Shown: in pieces, positions 26,938 to 36,100 of the stretch
Layout of the letters: each line of letters opens with the position of its first letter
How positions within the stretch are numbered: the first letter of the stretch is position 1
DNA from: JBCBDX01 sp039815825
GTDB taxonomy: Bacteria; Pseudomonadota; Alphaproteobacteria; Rhizobiales; Rhizobiaceae
Direction: 5' to 3'
Assembly: GCA_039815825.1 (NCBI GenBank)
Contig: JBCBYO010000010.1
Coordinates: 40,003-104,002, forward strand
Length of the DNA: 64,000 nt
The notes under the pieces: generated by a model
Told to the model about the DNA's origin: nothing
Databases searched by the model: none
Seen by the model: only the letters and a program-made list of their open reading frames with translations
Translations under genes and position numbers: made by a program

Positions 26938-29010
26938 ATGATTACCCATTTCAAATACGTAAAGCGCATTTTGCTGCTTTTAACATTTCAAGTGACGCTT
27001 TTCGGCTCCGCTTTTGCAGCCGGGGAAATAGTGCCCCTTCAAAACGGGCGGTTAAAAGTCGACTTGGCGTCCTATGCGCTTGTTTATGCGGATCCATCGG
27101 CACAGCTCACCATTAAAGAGATAGCCGCATCCGATTTTGAAACCCGGTTAAAACCCATTGAAGGACGGTTGATTGACTTTGGCTTTAATGAGTCCCGCCT
27201 CTGGGTCGTCGCCCGGGTGCAGAATAGGACGGACGAGCCAGGCACTTGGCGCGTGTCACATGAGATCAATGTAACAGATTTGCTCAGGGTCTACCATGTG
27301 CGTACAGCGCCCGATGGTGGTCAGCTTGTCGAGAACATACTGACGTTAACAAACGACAGCATATTTGCGCAGCGACCTGTCAGCCATCGGTTGCCAGCCT
27401 CTGATATCAGCTTGGCACCCGGCGAAGTGGCGTCGATCATCATCGAGTACGAAACAGGTCAAGCAACGCAGATGCCGTTGTTTGTAGAAACGATTACGTC
27501 TTTCAACGAAAGGGTTCGCTTTGAAGATATGATCATCATAGCGCCACTCGCGTTTGCCGCTGGCATGGCGATTATCAGTACGCTCTACCTTGCTGCGTTG
27601 GGAATGCGCGCCGCTTTCCTTTATGGCACCTACATTTTGCTGGCGACGCTCCATCTTTTCCACGCCGACGGGTACAGCTTTCAATATCTTTGGCCCAATA
27701 ATCCGCAATGGAACGCCGTTGCCTTGGGGCCTGTCGGTATAAGTATCGGCTGCTTTGGAAGCTTCTTTACGTGGGCCTTTATTGAGGCACGAAAACAACA
27801 TCGTTTCTTCAATGTCGCCCTGCCTGCGATTGGTGTCATGTCCGCATTGTTTGCGATTAGTTTCCCGATTTTCGTCAATGTCCCAATCTTCAAGCAGAGC
27901 GTCCTCGTCCTCGTCTTTGCCGTGAGCACATTGAACTTGTCGGCGGCAATTGCCTCCTATCGGCGTGGACATGTTGGAGCCGGCGTCTTCCTATTAGGGA
28001 TGATTTTGGTAACCTCCGCAATGGTCTTGACCATTATCGGTTACGGCTTTCCTGGCCAGTTTAATCAAGACATCACGGGCCATTTCGGCCGCGTTATGTT
28101 ATTGGCTGAAGGGGTGATTTTCTCACTCGCGATTTTCGTGCGTACACTCGCGCTTCGCAGTGCCCATGACGACGCGCTGATGGAACGTATTCAACTGGGT
28201 GAAGAAAAGCTGCAATTGAGCGAAGCCTTGCGCTCGGCCGAGCAAAGCTACCAACAAGCTTCGGCGTTGGCATCGCGTGACCGCGAGATGTTTGCCTCTG
28301 CTGCCCACGATATTCGCCAACCGCTCACATCACTTCGCATGGCGTTAATGCAGTTGAGCAAAAGGGATCCGTCCACGGCCAAACAGGTCAAGCAGAGTTT
28401 CGACTATCTCGATGACCTCGTCATCTCAAATCTCGATCGGGTGAGTGAAGAAAATGATACGATGCCGGACGTCAAAGACACTGCCATCGACATTGAAACC
28501 TTTTCATTGGCAGTAGTGCTGCAAAACGTTGAAGCAATGTTTGCCGCCGAAGCGCGCGCAAAGGGCTTGCAGTTTCGCATCATGATATCGGAGGGCAAGG
28601 TATCAGCGTCTCCGCTCGATGTTATGCGGGTAGTAACCAACCTCGTATCGAACGCGGTTAAGTACACCGATGAGGGTGGACTTTTTGTGGGCGTCCAGTT
28701 CCACGCTGCACACGTGAGATTGTTTGTCGCTGATACCGGCATTGGAATTGATCCAAAGAAGCTCGACCAACTCATGGAACCGTTTTGCCAAGCCACCGAT
28801 AGTCAGGGCTATGGCTTGGGCCTGGGTGTTGCCCAGAAGTTGAGTGAAGAAAACGGTTACGATCTCTCGATCCGATCAGCGCTCGGGCGAGGAACGATCG
28901 CGTCGATCTCGCTGCCGCGCGCGCCGGTGCCAGAAAATGTTCGACGGCAATCAAACTCGACAGATGTTGAAAACAGATCGGGCCTTCCAAATTTTGTTCC
29001 CGGTGAATAG
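26938..29010 (+). CDS. Sensor histidine kinase with 7TM-DISM-like sensory region
   Basis: A 690-residue membrane kinase. A signal peptide (LLLLTFQVTLFGSAFAAG) is followed by an extracytoplasmic domain of about 150 residues with the 7TMR-DISMED2 pattern (GFNESRLWVVARVQNRTDEPGTW in part), about seven hydrophobic helices, a short coiled coil, a HisKA domain with the phospho-His at AAHDIRQPLTSLR (residue 457), and an HATPase domain with N-box NLVSNAVKYTD, DTGIGID and GYGLGLGV. An ATG at 26899 is also in frame but overlaps the divergent response regulator by seven bases and would place a non-hydrophobic stretch before the signal, so 26938 is preferred. Ligand unknown. Confidence 0.88.
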   Translation: MITHFKYVKRILLLLTFQVTLFGSAFAAGEIVPLQNGRLKVDLASYALVYADPSAQLTIKEIAASDFETRLKPIEGRLIDFGFNESRLWVVARVQNRTDEPGTWRVSHEINVTDLLRVYHVRTAPDGGQLVENILTLTNDSIFAQRPVSHRLPASDISLAPGEVASIIIEYETGQATQMPLFVETITSFNERVRFEDMIIIAPLAFAAGMAIISTLYLAALGMRAAFLYGTYILLATLHLFHADGYSFQYLWPNNPQWNAVALGPVGISIGCFGSFFTWAFIEARKQHRFFNVALPAIGVMSALFAISFPIFVNVPIFKQSVLVLVFAVSTLNLSAAIASYRRGHVGAGVFLLGMILVTSAMVLTIIGYGFPGQFNQDITGHFGRVMLLAEGVIFSLAIFVRTLALRSAHDDALMERIQLGEEKLQLSEALRSAEQSYQQASALASRDREMFASAAHDIRQPLTSLRMALMQLSKRDPSTAKQVKQSFDYLDDLVISNLDRVSEENDTMPDVKDTAIDIETFSLAVVLQNVEAMFAAEARAKGLQFRIMISEGKVSASPLDVMRVVTNLVSNAVKYTDEGGLFVGVQFHAAHVRLFVADTGIGIDPKKLDQLMEPFCQATDSQGYGLGLGVAQKLSEENGYDLSIRSALGRGTIASISLPRAPVPENVRRQSNSTDVENRSGLPNFVPGE

Positions 29011-29047
29011 ACAGCAGCGAGGAATCACACACGGGTAGACCGACATT

Positions 29048-30334
29048 ATGCGCCTTGGCGGACGACTAGCCGCTGCCATCGAGGTTTTGGCAGATATCGA
29101 AGACAATAATAGACCCGTATCGGTTGCTTTGTCAGATTGGGGGCGGTCCCATCGATTTGCCGGTTCTGGTGATCGTGCCGCTATCGGAAACCTTGTTTAT
29201 GATGTGATGCGGCGCCGGGCATCAATTGCTTACCGCATGGATGATGAAACACCGGAAGCGTTGGTATTCGGCGCGTTGGCTTTTTCCTGGAACATGCCGG
29301 TTGAAAAGATAGCAGCTGAGCTGGCCGGCGATAAATTCGCACCGCCAGTGCCGAACCATCAGCTTGATAGCGCAACCGGGCGTGACATGACATTGGCCGA
29401 TCCATGGGTTGAAGCCGATGTGCCACCTTGGTGCGCTGACGCGCTACAAGAGACTTTTGAAGCCGAGTGGATTGACGAGGCCAAGGAACTGACACAACGC
29501 CCGCCGTTGGATCTGCGGGTAAACACGCTCAAAGCCGACCGTGCCAAAGTTTTAAAAGCGCTTGATAAAACTGGCGCGAAACCCTCGAACATAGCGCGGC
29601 ACGGTGTTCGCATCGCACCACCGCGCCGCGCAGGGCGCTTGCCGAATGTGCAAGCCGAGCCGGCTTTTCAAAAAGGTTGGTTCGAGGTTCAAGATGAGGG
29701 ATCGCAAATCATTGCTGATCTTGTTTTCCCGCAGCCGGGCGAACAGGTTTTCGATCTTTGTGCCGGCGCTGGTGGCAAGACACTGGCATTGTCTGCGGCC
29801 ATGGAAAACAAAGGGCAGGTGCACGCCTACGATAATGACAAGCAGCGGCTTGCGCCTATATTCGAACGCCTGAAACGGGCCGGTACCCGCAATGTCCAAG
29901 TCCACGCCGCCGATGCTGATTTGACCGGGTTGCAAGACCGCTTTGACCGAGTTGTTGTTGATGCACCGTGTACCGGATCAGGAACCTGGCGGCGCCATCC
30001 TGACGCCAAGTGGAAGTTGACCGAAAAGGCGTTGGAGCAGCGCTGTAGCGAGCAAGCCACGATCCTTGACAGCGCTGCCAGCTATGTCCGGCCCGGAGGC
30101 TTTTTATGCTACATGACCTGTTCGGTTTTTCAGGCTGAGAACGAGGAGCAGGTATATGCATTTGGCGAACGGCATGAAGGGTGGGAGCTGCTATCGGTGG
30201 GCGAGGTTTGGCAAGACCTCTTCGGTTTCGATAGACCGCAACCTTGGTCGGCTGATATGAAGTGCATCACCCTAACGCCGCGCTCAACACAAACCGATGG
30301 CTTCTTCTTCGCGGTCATGCAAAAGCTCCGTTGA
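29048..30334 (+). CDS. rsmB: RsmB/NOP2/Sun-family 16S rRNA cytosine-C5 methyltransferase
   Basis: A 428-residue SAM methyltransferase. The N-terminal third is a helical NusB-like region, followed by a Rossmann domain with DLCAGAGGKTLAL for SAM binding, the PCTGSGTWRRHPDAKW motif with one catalytic Cys, and CYMTCSVF with the second Cys, as expected for the two-cysteine m5C mechanism. The order rsmB then guaA is frequent in Hyphomicrobiales. Exact rRNA target (C967-type) is by family analogy; the gene symbol is provisional. Confidence 0.9.
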   Translation: MRLGGRLAAAIEVLADIEDNNRPVSVALSDWGRSHRFAGSGDRAAIGNLVYDVMRRRASIAYRMDDETPEALVFGALAFSWNMPVEKIAAELAGDKFAPPVPNHQLDSATGRDMTLADPWVEADVPPWCADALQETFEAEWIDEAKELTQRPPLDLRVNTLKADRAKVLKALDKTGAKPSNIARHGVRIAPPRRAGRLPNVQAEPAFQKGWFEVQDEGSQIIADLVFPQPGEQVFDLCAGAGGKTLALSAAMENKGQVHAYDNDKQRLAPIFERLKRAGTRNVQVHAADADLTGLQDRFDRVVVDAPCTGSGTWRRHPDAKWKLTEKALEQRCSEQATILDSAASYVRPGGFLCYMTCSVFQAENEEQVYAFGERHEGWELLSVGEVWQDLFGFDRPQPWSADMKCITLTPRSTQTDGFFFAVMQKLR

Positions 30335-30350
30335 CCGAGGAAAACCGCAG

Positions 30351-30803
30351 ATGAAGCGCTGGATTACATTCGCTATTTTTTTGATCGGTACCATGGCGCT
30401 TGGCGGCGTTGTCGGCGCATCAACACCACCCGGTGATTGGTACGAAAATCTGGCAAAACCGTCGTTCAATCCACCCGATTGGGTTTTCGCGCCGGTGTGG
30501 ACGATCCTCTATGCCATGGTTGCTTTTGCCGGATGGCGTTCGTGGGATCGGTCACGGGGTAGCATCCAAACTCGACTTTGGTTCGTCCAATTTGCCGTCA
30601 ACCTGACTTGGTCGCCCGTTTTCTTCGGTCTTCAGATGATGGGGGTCGCGTTAATCGTCATCGGCGTGATGGTCGCGTTGACGGTCGCCTTTATTGTGAC
30701 AAGCTGGAAGCAAGACCGTGTAGCAACGCTGTTCATGGTTCCATATCTCGCGTGGATCAGTTTTGCGTCGATACTGAACGCAACTTTGTGGGCGATGAAT
30801 TGA
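30351..30803 (+). CDS. tspO: TspO/MBR family membrane protein
   Basis: A 150-residue five-helix membrane protein of the tryptophan-rich sensory protein family, which binds porphyrins and cholesterol-like ligands. Family segments include WYENLAKPSFNPPDWVFAPVWTILYAMVAFAGW and WFVQFAVNLTWSPVFFGL, with the late motif YLAWISFASILNATLWAMN, all quoted from parts of the protein. The ATG at 30351 begins MKRWITFAIFLIG; AGGAAAACCGC upstream holds the ribosome-binding site. It starts 17 bases after rsmB. Confidence 0.95.
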   Translation: MKRWITFAIFLIGTMALGGVVGASTPPGDWYENLAKPSFNPPDWVFAPVWTILYAMVAFAGWRSWDRSRGSIQTRLWFVQFAVNLTWSPVFFGLQMMGVALIVIGVMVALTVAFIVTSWKQDRVATLFMVPYLAWISFASILNATLWAMN

Positions 30804-30852
30804 TCAGTGATGTTCCAGGTTTTATGCCAACGAGAACGAAATAGGGGTTCCC

Positions 30853-31449
30853 ATGTTAAAGACGGTCGGTTCGACAAAAATCCTTTATGTGATGGCCGCA
30901 GATGCCGAATATGGTTCCCATCTCAAGGCGTTAATCACCCCATTGATGTGTGGTGTCGGGCCGGTCGAGGCAGCGGTACAGGTGACAAAGGCGCTCGCGG
31001 CTGAAAAGCCTGACCTGGTCGTTACTTTGGGGTCGGCTGGTTCAAACACGCTTGAGCAGGCGGAGGTCTATCAAATCGCTTCAGTGTCCTACCGCGACAT
31101 TGATGCTTCACCCTTGGGTTTTGAAAAAGGAGCGACCCCGTTTCTTGATCTACCAATTGAAGTGCCTCTGCGAACATTTGAGGGCGGCCCAACAGCAAAG
31201 CGCTTATCAACTGGTGGCAATATCGTGTCCGGGGACGCGTATGATGACATTGACGCCGACTTGGTCGACATGGAGACCTTTGCCATTAAACGCGCATGTA
31301 TGGCATTTGATGTCCCGTTGATTGGTCTACGCGGTATCTCCGATGGTGCTGCAGACCTCCATCACATCGATGATTGGACCCAATATTTGCATGTCATTGA
31401 TGAGAAACTGGCGTCGGCTGTCAGGGATCTCGAAACAACGCTCACGTGA
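30853..31449 (+). CDS. 5'-methylthioadenosine/S-adenosylhomocysteine nucleosidase-like phosphorylase
   Basis: A 198-residue purine nucleoside phosphorylase-superfamily protein, shorter than the roughly 230 residues usual for MtnN. Segments that fit are MCGVGPVEAAVQVTKAL, VVTLGSAGSNTLEQAEVY, SGDAY, the nucleoside-binding VDMETFAIKRACMAFDVP with the ribose-contacting Met-Glu, and LRGISDGA with the catalytic Asp. The reaction expected is cleavage of adenine from MTA or SAH in methionine salvage. AGGGG precedes the ATG. It lies 49 bases after tspO. Confidence 0.85.
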   Translation: MLKTVGSTKILYVMAADAEYGSHLKALITPLMCGVGPVEAAVQVTKALAAEKPDLVVTLGSAGSNTLEQAEVYQIASVSYRDIDASPLGFEKGATPFLDLPIEVPLRTFEGGPTAKRLSTGGNIVSGDAYDDIDADLVDMETFAIKRACMAFDVPLIGLRGISDGAADLHHIDDWTQYLHVIDEKLASAVRDLETTLT

Positions 31450-31490
31450 AAGTGCATATCGCTGAAGGGGCAATGTGATACCTTTGGCGC

Positions 31491-31781
31491 ATGAGAACAC
31501 TGGCTTTCATGGCGATCGTACTTTTCATGGTGTCTCCAGCGCGAGCATCATCAATCATGTGCGATCCTGCATGGCTTATGGGCGGCGTATTGACCTACCA
31601 GGAATCATTGACCGGCATAATTGCGTTGGCTGAAGGCAACGCTGATTTTGCGGGCGCCGGTGCCGAAGACCGCGTCTGCAAAGAATTGCACACATTCCGT
31701 CTCTACGTGAATGCGGGCTGCATCTCAAAAACCGACCAGCCACGCGTGGAAGAAGCGTTTGCGCCATTTGAATGCGGTTAA
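31491..31781 (+). CDS. Small exported protein of unknown function
   Basis: A 96-residue protein with a signal peptide (MRTLAFMAIVLFMVSPARASS) and a mature part of about 75 residues containing four cysteines (SIMCDPAW, DRVCKEL, AGCISK, FECG), suggesting two disulfides in the periplasm. It fills the gap between the nucleosidase and guaA on the same strand. I recognise no family. Codon choice and a clean signal sequence support it as a real gene. Confidence 0.65.
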   Translation: MRTLAFMAIVLFMVSPARASSIMCDPAWLMGGVLTYQESLTGIIALAEGNADFAGAGAEDRVCKELHTFRLYVNAGCISKTDQPRVEEAFAPFECG

Positions 31782-31840
31782 TCCTTGGACATCATGCAAG
31801 CGGCATTGCCGCACCGCACCATCAAGGCTAAAGCGGGGCG

Positions 31841-33415
31841 ATGACAGACACTTCGCTTACCCGCCACGACGAAACCATCCTCATCATCGATTTCGGCAGC
31901 CAGGTTACACAGCTCATCGCGCGCCGCTTACGTGAGCTCAGTGTTTACTGCGAAATTCATCCATTTCAGAACGTGACTGACGCTCTCCTTGACGATGTGG
32001 ACCCGAAGGCAATCATTTTTTCCGGCGGCCCCGCATCGGTGTTTGATGACGGCGCACCAATGCCACCCATGTCGGTTTTTGAGCGCGGCAAACCCATCTT
32101 GGGCATTTGCTATGGCCAGCAAGTGATGATGTATTGTCTTGGCGGGCATGTGGAGCGCGGGCACAAGACAGCCGAGTTTGGCAGGGCTTACGTCACATCG
32201 AACGACGAAAAATTGCCGCTGCTCGAAAACTGGTTTGTTGAGGGTGATGAGCAGGTTTGGATGAGTCACGGCGATCATGTCTCAAAACTCGCCCCTGGCT
32301 TTGACGTCTTTGGCACTTCGCCCAATGCGCCATTCGCTATCACGGCGGACACAAGCCGTAACTTTTATGCGGTGCAGTTTCACCCGGAAGTTCACCACAC
32401 ACCCAACGGGAAAAAACTTTACGAGAATTTCGTCAAACTGGCCGGTCTCAAACAAGATTGGACGATGGCCGGCTATAAGGATCAGGCTATCGCGGCCATC
32501 CGTGAACAGGTCGGCGACAAGCGTGTCATATGCGGGCTCTCCGGCGGGGTTGATTCGTCAGTCGCAGCGGTTCTCATTCATGAAGCGATTGGTGATCAAC
32601 TAACCTGTATTCTCGTTGACCACGGCTTGATGCGCATGAACGAGGCGGCGGAGGTCGTCGCTATGTTCCGCGAAAACTACAATATTCCACTGGTGCATGT
32701 AGACGCCGCTGACTTGTTCATCGATGCGCTTGAAGGTGAGGCCGACCCTGAAACCAAGCGCAAGACGATCGGCAAGCTCTTTATCGATGTGTTCGAAGAG
32801 GAAGCAAGGAAACTCGGAGGGGCGGATTTTCTGGCACAGGGAACGCTTTATCCTGACGTCATCGAAAGCGTTTCCTTTTCCGGTGGGCCTTCGGTAACTA
32901 TTAAATCACACCACAATGTTGGCGGCTTGCCTGAGCGCATGAACATGCAACTGGTCGAACCGCTACGCGAACTATTCAAGGATGAGGTCCGTTTGCTCGG
33001 CCATGAGCTGGGCTTGCCGGATTCGTTTATCGGCCGTCATCCGTTTCCAGGTCCCGGTTTGGCGATCCGTTGTCCAGGTGGCGTGACACGGGAAAAGCTT
33101 GATATTTTGCGCCAGGCTGACGCGATTTATTTGGATGAGATCCGCAAAGCCGGTTTGTATGACGATATTTGGCAGGCCTTTGCCGTTTTGCTGCCGGTCC
33201 AAACCGTCGGTGTCATGGGTGATGGAAGGACGTATGAGTTTGTGTGTGCACTGCGCGCGGTGACGTCTGTTGACGGCATGACCGCAGACTTTTTTCCTTA
33301 TGATATGGCGTTTCTCGGTCAGGCCGCTACGCGTATTATCAATGAAGTTCGCGGCATCAACCGGGTCGTCTATGATGTCACGAGCAAGCCACCCGGCACG
33401 ATCGAGTGGGAATAG
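31841..33415 (+). CDS. guaA: GMP synthase (glutamine-hydrolysing)
   Basis: A 524-residue enzyme converting XMP to GMP with glutamine as amino donor. The class I amidotransferase domain has Cys90 (LGICYGQQ) and later QFHPEVHHT with the His/Glu of the triad. The ATP-pyrophosphatase domain has the P-loop SGGVDSSVAA, and the C-terminal dimerisation domain ends YDVTSKPPGTIEWE. Length is normal. It is monocistronic by appearance, although the next gene starts only 36 bases on. Confidence 0.98.
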   Translation: MTDTSLTRHDETILIIDFGSQVTQLIARRLRELSVYCEIHPFQNVTDALLDDVDPKAIIFSGGPASVFDDGAPMPPMSVFERGKPILGICYGQQVMMYCLGGHVERGHKTAEFGRAYVTSNDEKLPLLENWFVEGDEQVWMSHGDHVSKLAPGFDVFGTSPNAPFAITADTSRNFYAVQFHPEVHHTPNGKKLYENFVKLAGLKQDWTMAGYKDQAIAAIREQVGDKRVICGLSGGVDSSVAAVLIHEAIGDQLTCILVDHGLMRMNEAAEVVAMFRENYNIPLVHVDAADLFIDALEGEADPETKRKTIGKLFIDVFEEEARKLGGADFLAQGTLYPDVIESVSFSGGPSVTIKSHHNVGGLPERMNMQLVEPLRELFKDEVRLLGHELGLPDSFIGRHPFPGPGLAIRCPGGVTREKLDILRQADAIYLDEIRKAGLYDDIWQAFAVLLPVQTVGVMGDGRTYEFVCALRAVTSVDGMTADFFPYDMAFLGQAATRIINEVRGINRVVYDVTSKPPGTIEWE

Positions 33416-33451
33416 TCTACCGTCCGTCGCAGGCAAGGGGATCTTCGAAAA

Positions 33452-34270
33452 ATGGGTCTTAGGTCAAAGTTCAGAAGATGGTACCGAAAGCGGGCCTTTC
33501 AGCGCGGTACGTTAATTACAACGCTAGGTCCGACGGACGATGTTCGTGGCTTTATTGAGCGATTTCGGGAAAAATATGTTGCCGTCGAATTAATCAGGGT
33601 TGGGGGCGACAAAGACGGCGGATATCTGCTGCCGGATGTTTTGGACCAGATCGATTGTTGCTTCAGCCCCGGCGTAGATTACGTCGCCGATTTCGAGAGC
33701 GAGTTAAGCGAGCGCTATGGCATCAGCTCTTATATGGCCGATGCGTCGGTTGCCGGGCCGCCATCAAACGATCCAAACTTCCATTTTATAGGCAAGTTCT
33801 TAGGCAGCAGAACCGACGGAGATGTGATCACTCTGTCTGATTGGGTAGATGAGACGATCGGCGACAGCGATGTTTCGCCCATACTTCAAATGGATATTGA
33901 GGGTGGCGAATATGATGTGTTGACCTTTGAAACGGCGGATCGTCTCGCCCAGTTTTCAATCATGATCGTCGAATTCCATGGCCTCCACAAACTTTTCGAT
34001 AAACAGTTTTTGCGTGGGGTCTCGTCCATTTTCGAAAAGATTTATCACCACTTCTCTATTGCTCACGTTCACCCCAACAATTGCAACGCCATCGTTGGGT
34101 TGGATGGTGTTGAAGTGCCGCCCGTCATCGAGGTTACCTTCATCCGAAACGACCTCGTTGACAGTTTTGCCAGTACCAACGGCATCAGTTTGCCTCACGC
34201 GCTGGACCGCATGAACAATCCCGACGGAGAAGACATTGTTATGCCGGAGAGTTGGTGGCGCAAAAACTAG
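33452..34270 (+). CDS. FkbM-like SAM methyltransferase domain protein
   Basis: A 272-residue protein. A Rossmann-type core is suggested by ELIRVGGDKDGGYLLPD, CCFSPGVDYVADFESEL and, near residue 145, LQMDIEGGEYDVLTFE, which is the conserved Asp-Ile-Glu-Gly-xEyxVL segment of FkbM methyltransferases; FHGLHKLFD lies where FkbM proteins have their next motif. The C-terminal quarter is less typical. Possible acceptors are sugars or polyketide-like lipids, with no clue here. It overlaps the convergent MAPEG gene by four bases at the stop codons. Confidence 0.7.
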   Translation: MGLRSKFRRWYRKRAFQRGTLITTLGPTDDVRGFIERFREKYVAVELIRVGGDKDGGYLLPDVLDQIDCCFSPGVDYVADFESELSERYGISSYMADASVAGPPSNDPNFHFIGKFLGSRTDGDVITLSDWVDETIGDSDVSPILQMDIEGGEYDVLTFETADRLAQFSIMIVEFHGLHKLFDKQFLRGVSSIFEKIYHHFSIAHVHPNNCNAIVGLDGVEVPPVIEVTFIRNDLVDSFASTNGISLPHALDRMNNPDGEDIVMPESWWRKN

Positions 34271-34680
34271 TTGGCTACCGACACCCAAAGGCCGTGAGTG
34301 ACAAGGCCAAGTAGCAGCACGCCTTGTGCCAAAAATGCGATGCCAAAACCAACAAAGCGCCGCATAATTGGTGTGCCTGGAAACACAAAGTAGCTGGCAT
34401 GGAGCGCCCGCCCGGCCACGAATGTAATCCCAAATACATGCACGACCCATGCAGGCATGCCGATCAGCGCCGCGATCAATAATTTGATCAGGAAAAACGG
34501 GACATATTCTGTATTGTTTGCTGTACCGCGCATTAGCCGGCTCAGATGTTTGTCACCACCATCGCCCAAGGCTATTCTTTCGCGGCGTCTGACTTTACCC
34601 GTTTCGTTCGCAAGCCAAAAAATGATGACAGTGCAAAGGGCGGCATAAATGCCGACCGCGGCCAAAGCTTGTTGGTTCAT
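34267..34680 (-). CDS. MAPEG family membrane protein
   Basis: A 137-residue four-helix membrane protein of the MAPEG superfamily (membrane-associated eicosanoid/glutathione metabolism). The diagnostic loop is RLMRGTANNTEYVPFFL near residue 50, followed by RALHASYFVF. Bacterial members often have glutathione transferase or peroxidase activity. The ATG at 34680 (MNQQALAAVGIYAALC) has GAGG upstream. It is a single gene facing the FkbM-like gene and divergent from bacA. Confidence 0.9.
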   Translation of the reverse strand: MNQQALAAVGIYAALCTVIIFWLANETGKVRRRERIALGDGGDKHLSRLMRGTANNTEYVPFFLIKLLIAALIGMPAWVVHVFGITFVAGRALHASYFVFPGTPIMRRFVGFGIAFLAQGVLLLGLVTHGLWVSVAN

Positions 34681-34781
34681 AGTGCCTCCTCGCGCCAAGC
34701 GTGATTAAAGGGTTTCGTTGTTGCGCAGGTTTGGGCTAACACTGGCCTTCCTGCTTGTCACGCCAACGTGCGGAGTTGCCT

Positions 34782-36080
34782 TTGTTTCGTTCCTTTTTTC
34801 CAGAGCCCAAGCTGTTCTTTCTGTCATTTGTCGTTTGGTCGACTATCGCCATCATCATTTGGTATTTGGCCGGCGGCTCGGGCTGGGGCGCGGCAATCTT
34901 TGGTGCGACGCCAGAAGGTACACCGCCGGTAATTGGATTAGGGCACTTTACAACCCCGGAATTTCTTTGGTTCTACGTTTACTATGTGGTTTTTGCCGGT
35001 GCATTCATCGGCTTCTGGCATTTTCGCGCCAAACATCCATGGGAAATTTGGTCGGTCGCAGGCGCGTCGCTCATCCTTTTTGTGACCTATTTCAACGTCC
35101 AGGTTTCTGTTGCCATCAACAATTGGCGCCGCCCTTTTTTCGACATGGTGCAAAATGCGTTGGCTGAAAATCCCGATCCCGCCGTGACGGTGGGCGATCT
35201 GTTCAGCCTGATTTTCATCTTTGCGCAGCTCGCATTCATGTTCATCGCCATTATCGTCGTATTTCGGTACTTCGTCTCGCACTGGATTTTTCGTTGGCGC
35301 ACGGCGATGAATGGTTACTACATGGATCGCTGGGCGCGTGTGCGGCACATCGAGGGTGCATCGCAACGTGTTCAAGAAGACACGATGCGTTTTGCCGGGA
35401 TCATGGAAGGCTTGGGCGTGTCGGCGATCGACGCCGTGATGACGTTGATCGCGTTTTTGCCGATACTTTGGGGACTATCCCAGTTTGTGCCCGAAATCCC
35501 GATATTTGGCGCTGTTCCGCAAGCGCTGGTTTGGGCGGCGATCCTCTGGTCACTATTCGGTACCGTTTTGCTGGCGGCTGTCGGTATACGTCTGCCGGGT
35601 CTGGAATTCAAAAACCAGCGGGTTGAAGCGGCCTACCGAAAAGAACTGGTTTACGGGGAAGACGATCCGGAAAGAGCAGCTGAAGTTTCCTGGCGTGGTC
35701 TATTCGCCGACGTGCGCCGAAACTATTTCAGACTGTATCTGGAATATATGTACTTCAACGTTTTCCGTTTCGCTTATCTGCAGGCGGATGGCATTTTCGC
35801 CTATATTCTCCTTATTCCATCCATAATTGCAGGCGCCGCCATCGGCTTTACCTTCGGTATCTTGCAGCAGATTTTGACGGCATTCAGCCAAGTGTCCAAC
35901 TCGTTCCAGTATCTGGTCAATTCATGGACAACGGTTGTGGAACTTCTGTCGATTTACAAACGCCTGCAGTCATTCGAAGCGGCTATCAATGATGAGGATC
36001 TGCCGACGATTGACAAGGAGTGGCTGGATATTCATGGCGCCGGCGACATCGAAGTCCAGAATGTGCAGCCGGGCCAGTAA
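34782..36080 (+). CDS. bacA: SbmA/BacA-type peptide transporter
   Basis: A 432-residue inner-membrane protein that takes up peptides such as proline-rich antimicrobial peptides and, in rhizobia, plant NCR peptides; it also affects very-long-chain fatty acid modification of lipid A. Landmarks are FRSFFPEPKLFFLS at the start, WRTAMNGYYMDRW in the middle and FSQVSNSFQYLVNSWTTVVELLSIYKRL near the end. No ATG fits; the TTG at 34782 has GGAG six bases upstream and gives the exact family start MFRSFFP. About seven transmembrane segments and no nucleotide-binding domain, as expected for proton-driven members. Confidence 0.92.
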   Translation: MFRSFFPEPKLFFLSFVVWSTIAIIIWYLAGGSGWGAAIFGATPEGTPPVIGLGHFTTPEFLWFYVYYVVFAGAFIGFWHFRAKHPWEIWSVAGASLILFVTYFNVQVSVAINNWRRPFFDMVQNALAENPDPAVTVGDLFSLIFIFAQLAFMFIAIIVVFRYFVSHWIFRWRTAMNGYYMDRWARVRHIEGASQRVQEDTMRFAGIMEGLGVSAIDAVMTLIAFLPILWGLSQFVPEIPIFGAVPQALVWAAILWSLFGTVLLAAVGIRLPGLEFKNQRVEAAYRKELVYGEDDPERAAEVSWRGLFADVRRNYFRLYLEYMYFNVFRFAYLQADGIFAYILLIPSIIAGAAIGFTFGILQQILTAFSQVSNSFQYLVNSWTTVVELLSIYKRLQSFEAAINDEDLPTIDKEWLDIHGAGDIEVQNVQPGQ

Positions 36081-36100
36081 ATGATAGGCGGACCACTCTC

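Noticed and set aside
27346..27972. Minus-strand open frame (208 codons) inside the histidine kinase gene
   Set aside because: It lies opposite the membrane-helix coding region, has no recognisable domain and is explained by the sense gene.
34718..35167. Plus-strand open frame resembling a signal-peptide protein before bacA
   Set aside because: It overlaps bacA in another frame for most of its length and turns into Cys/Arg-rich nonsense after the hydrophobic start.
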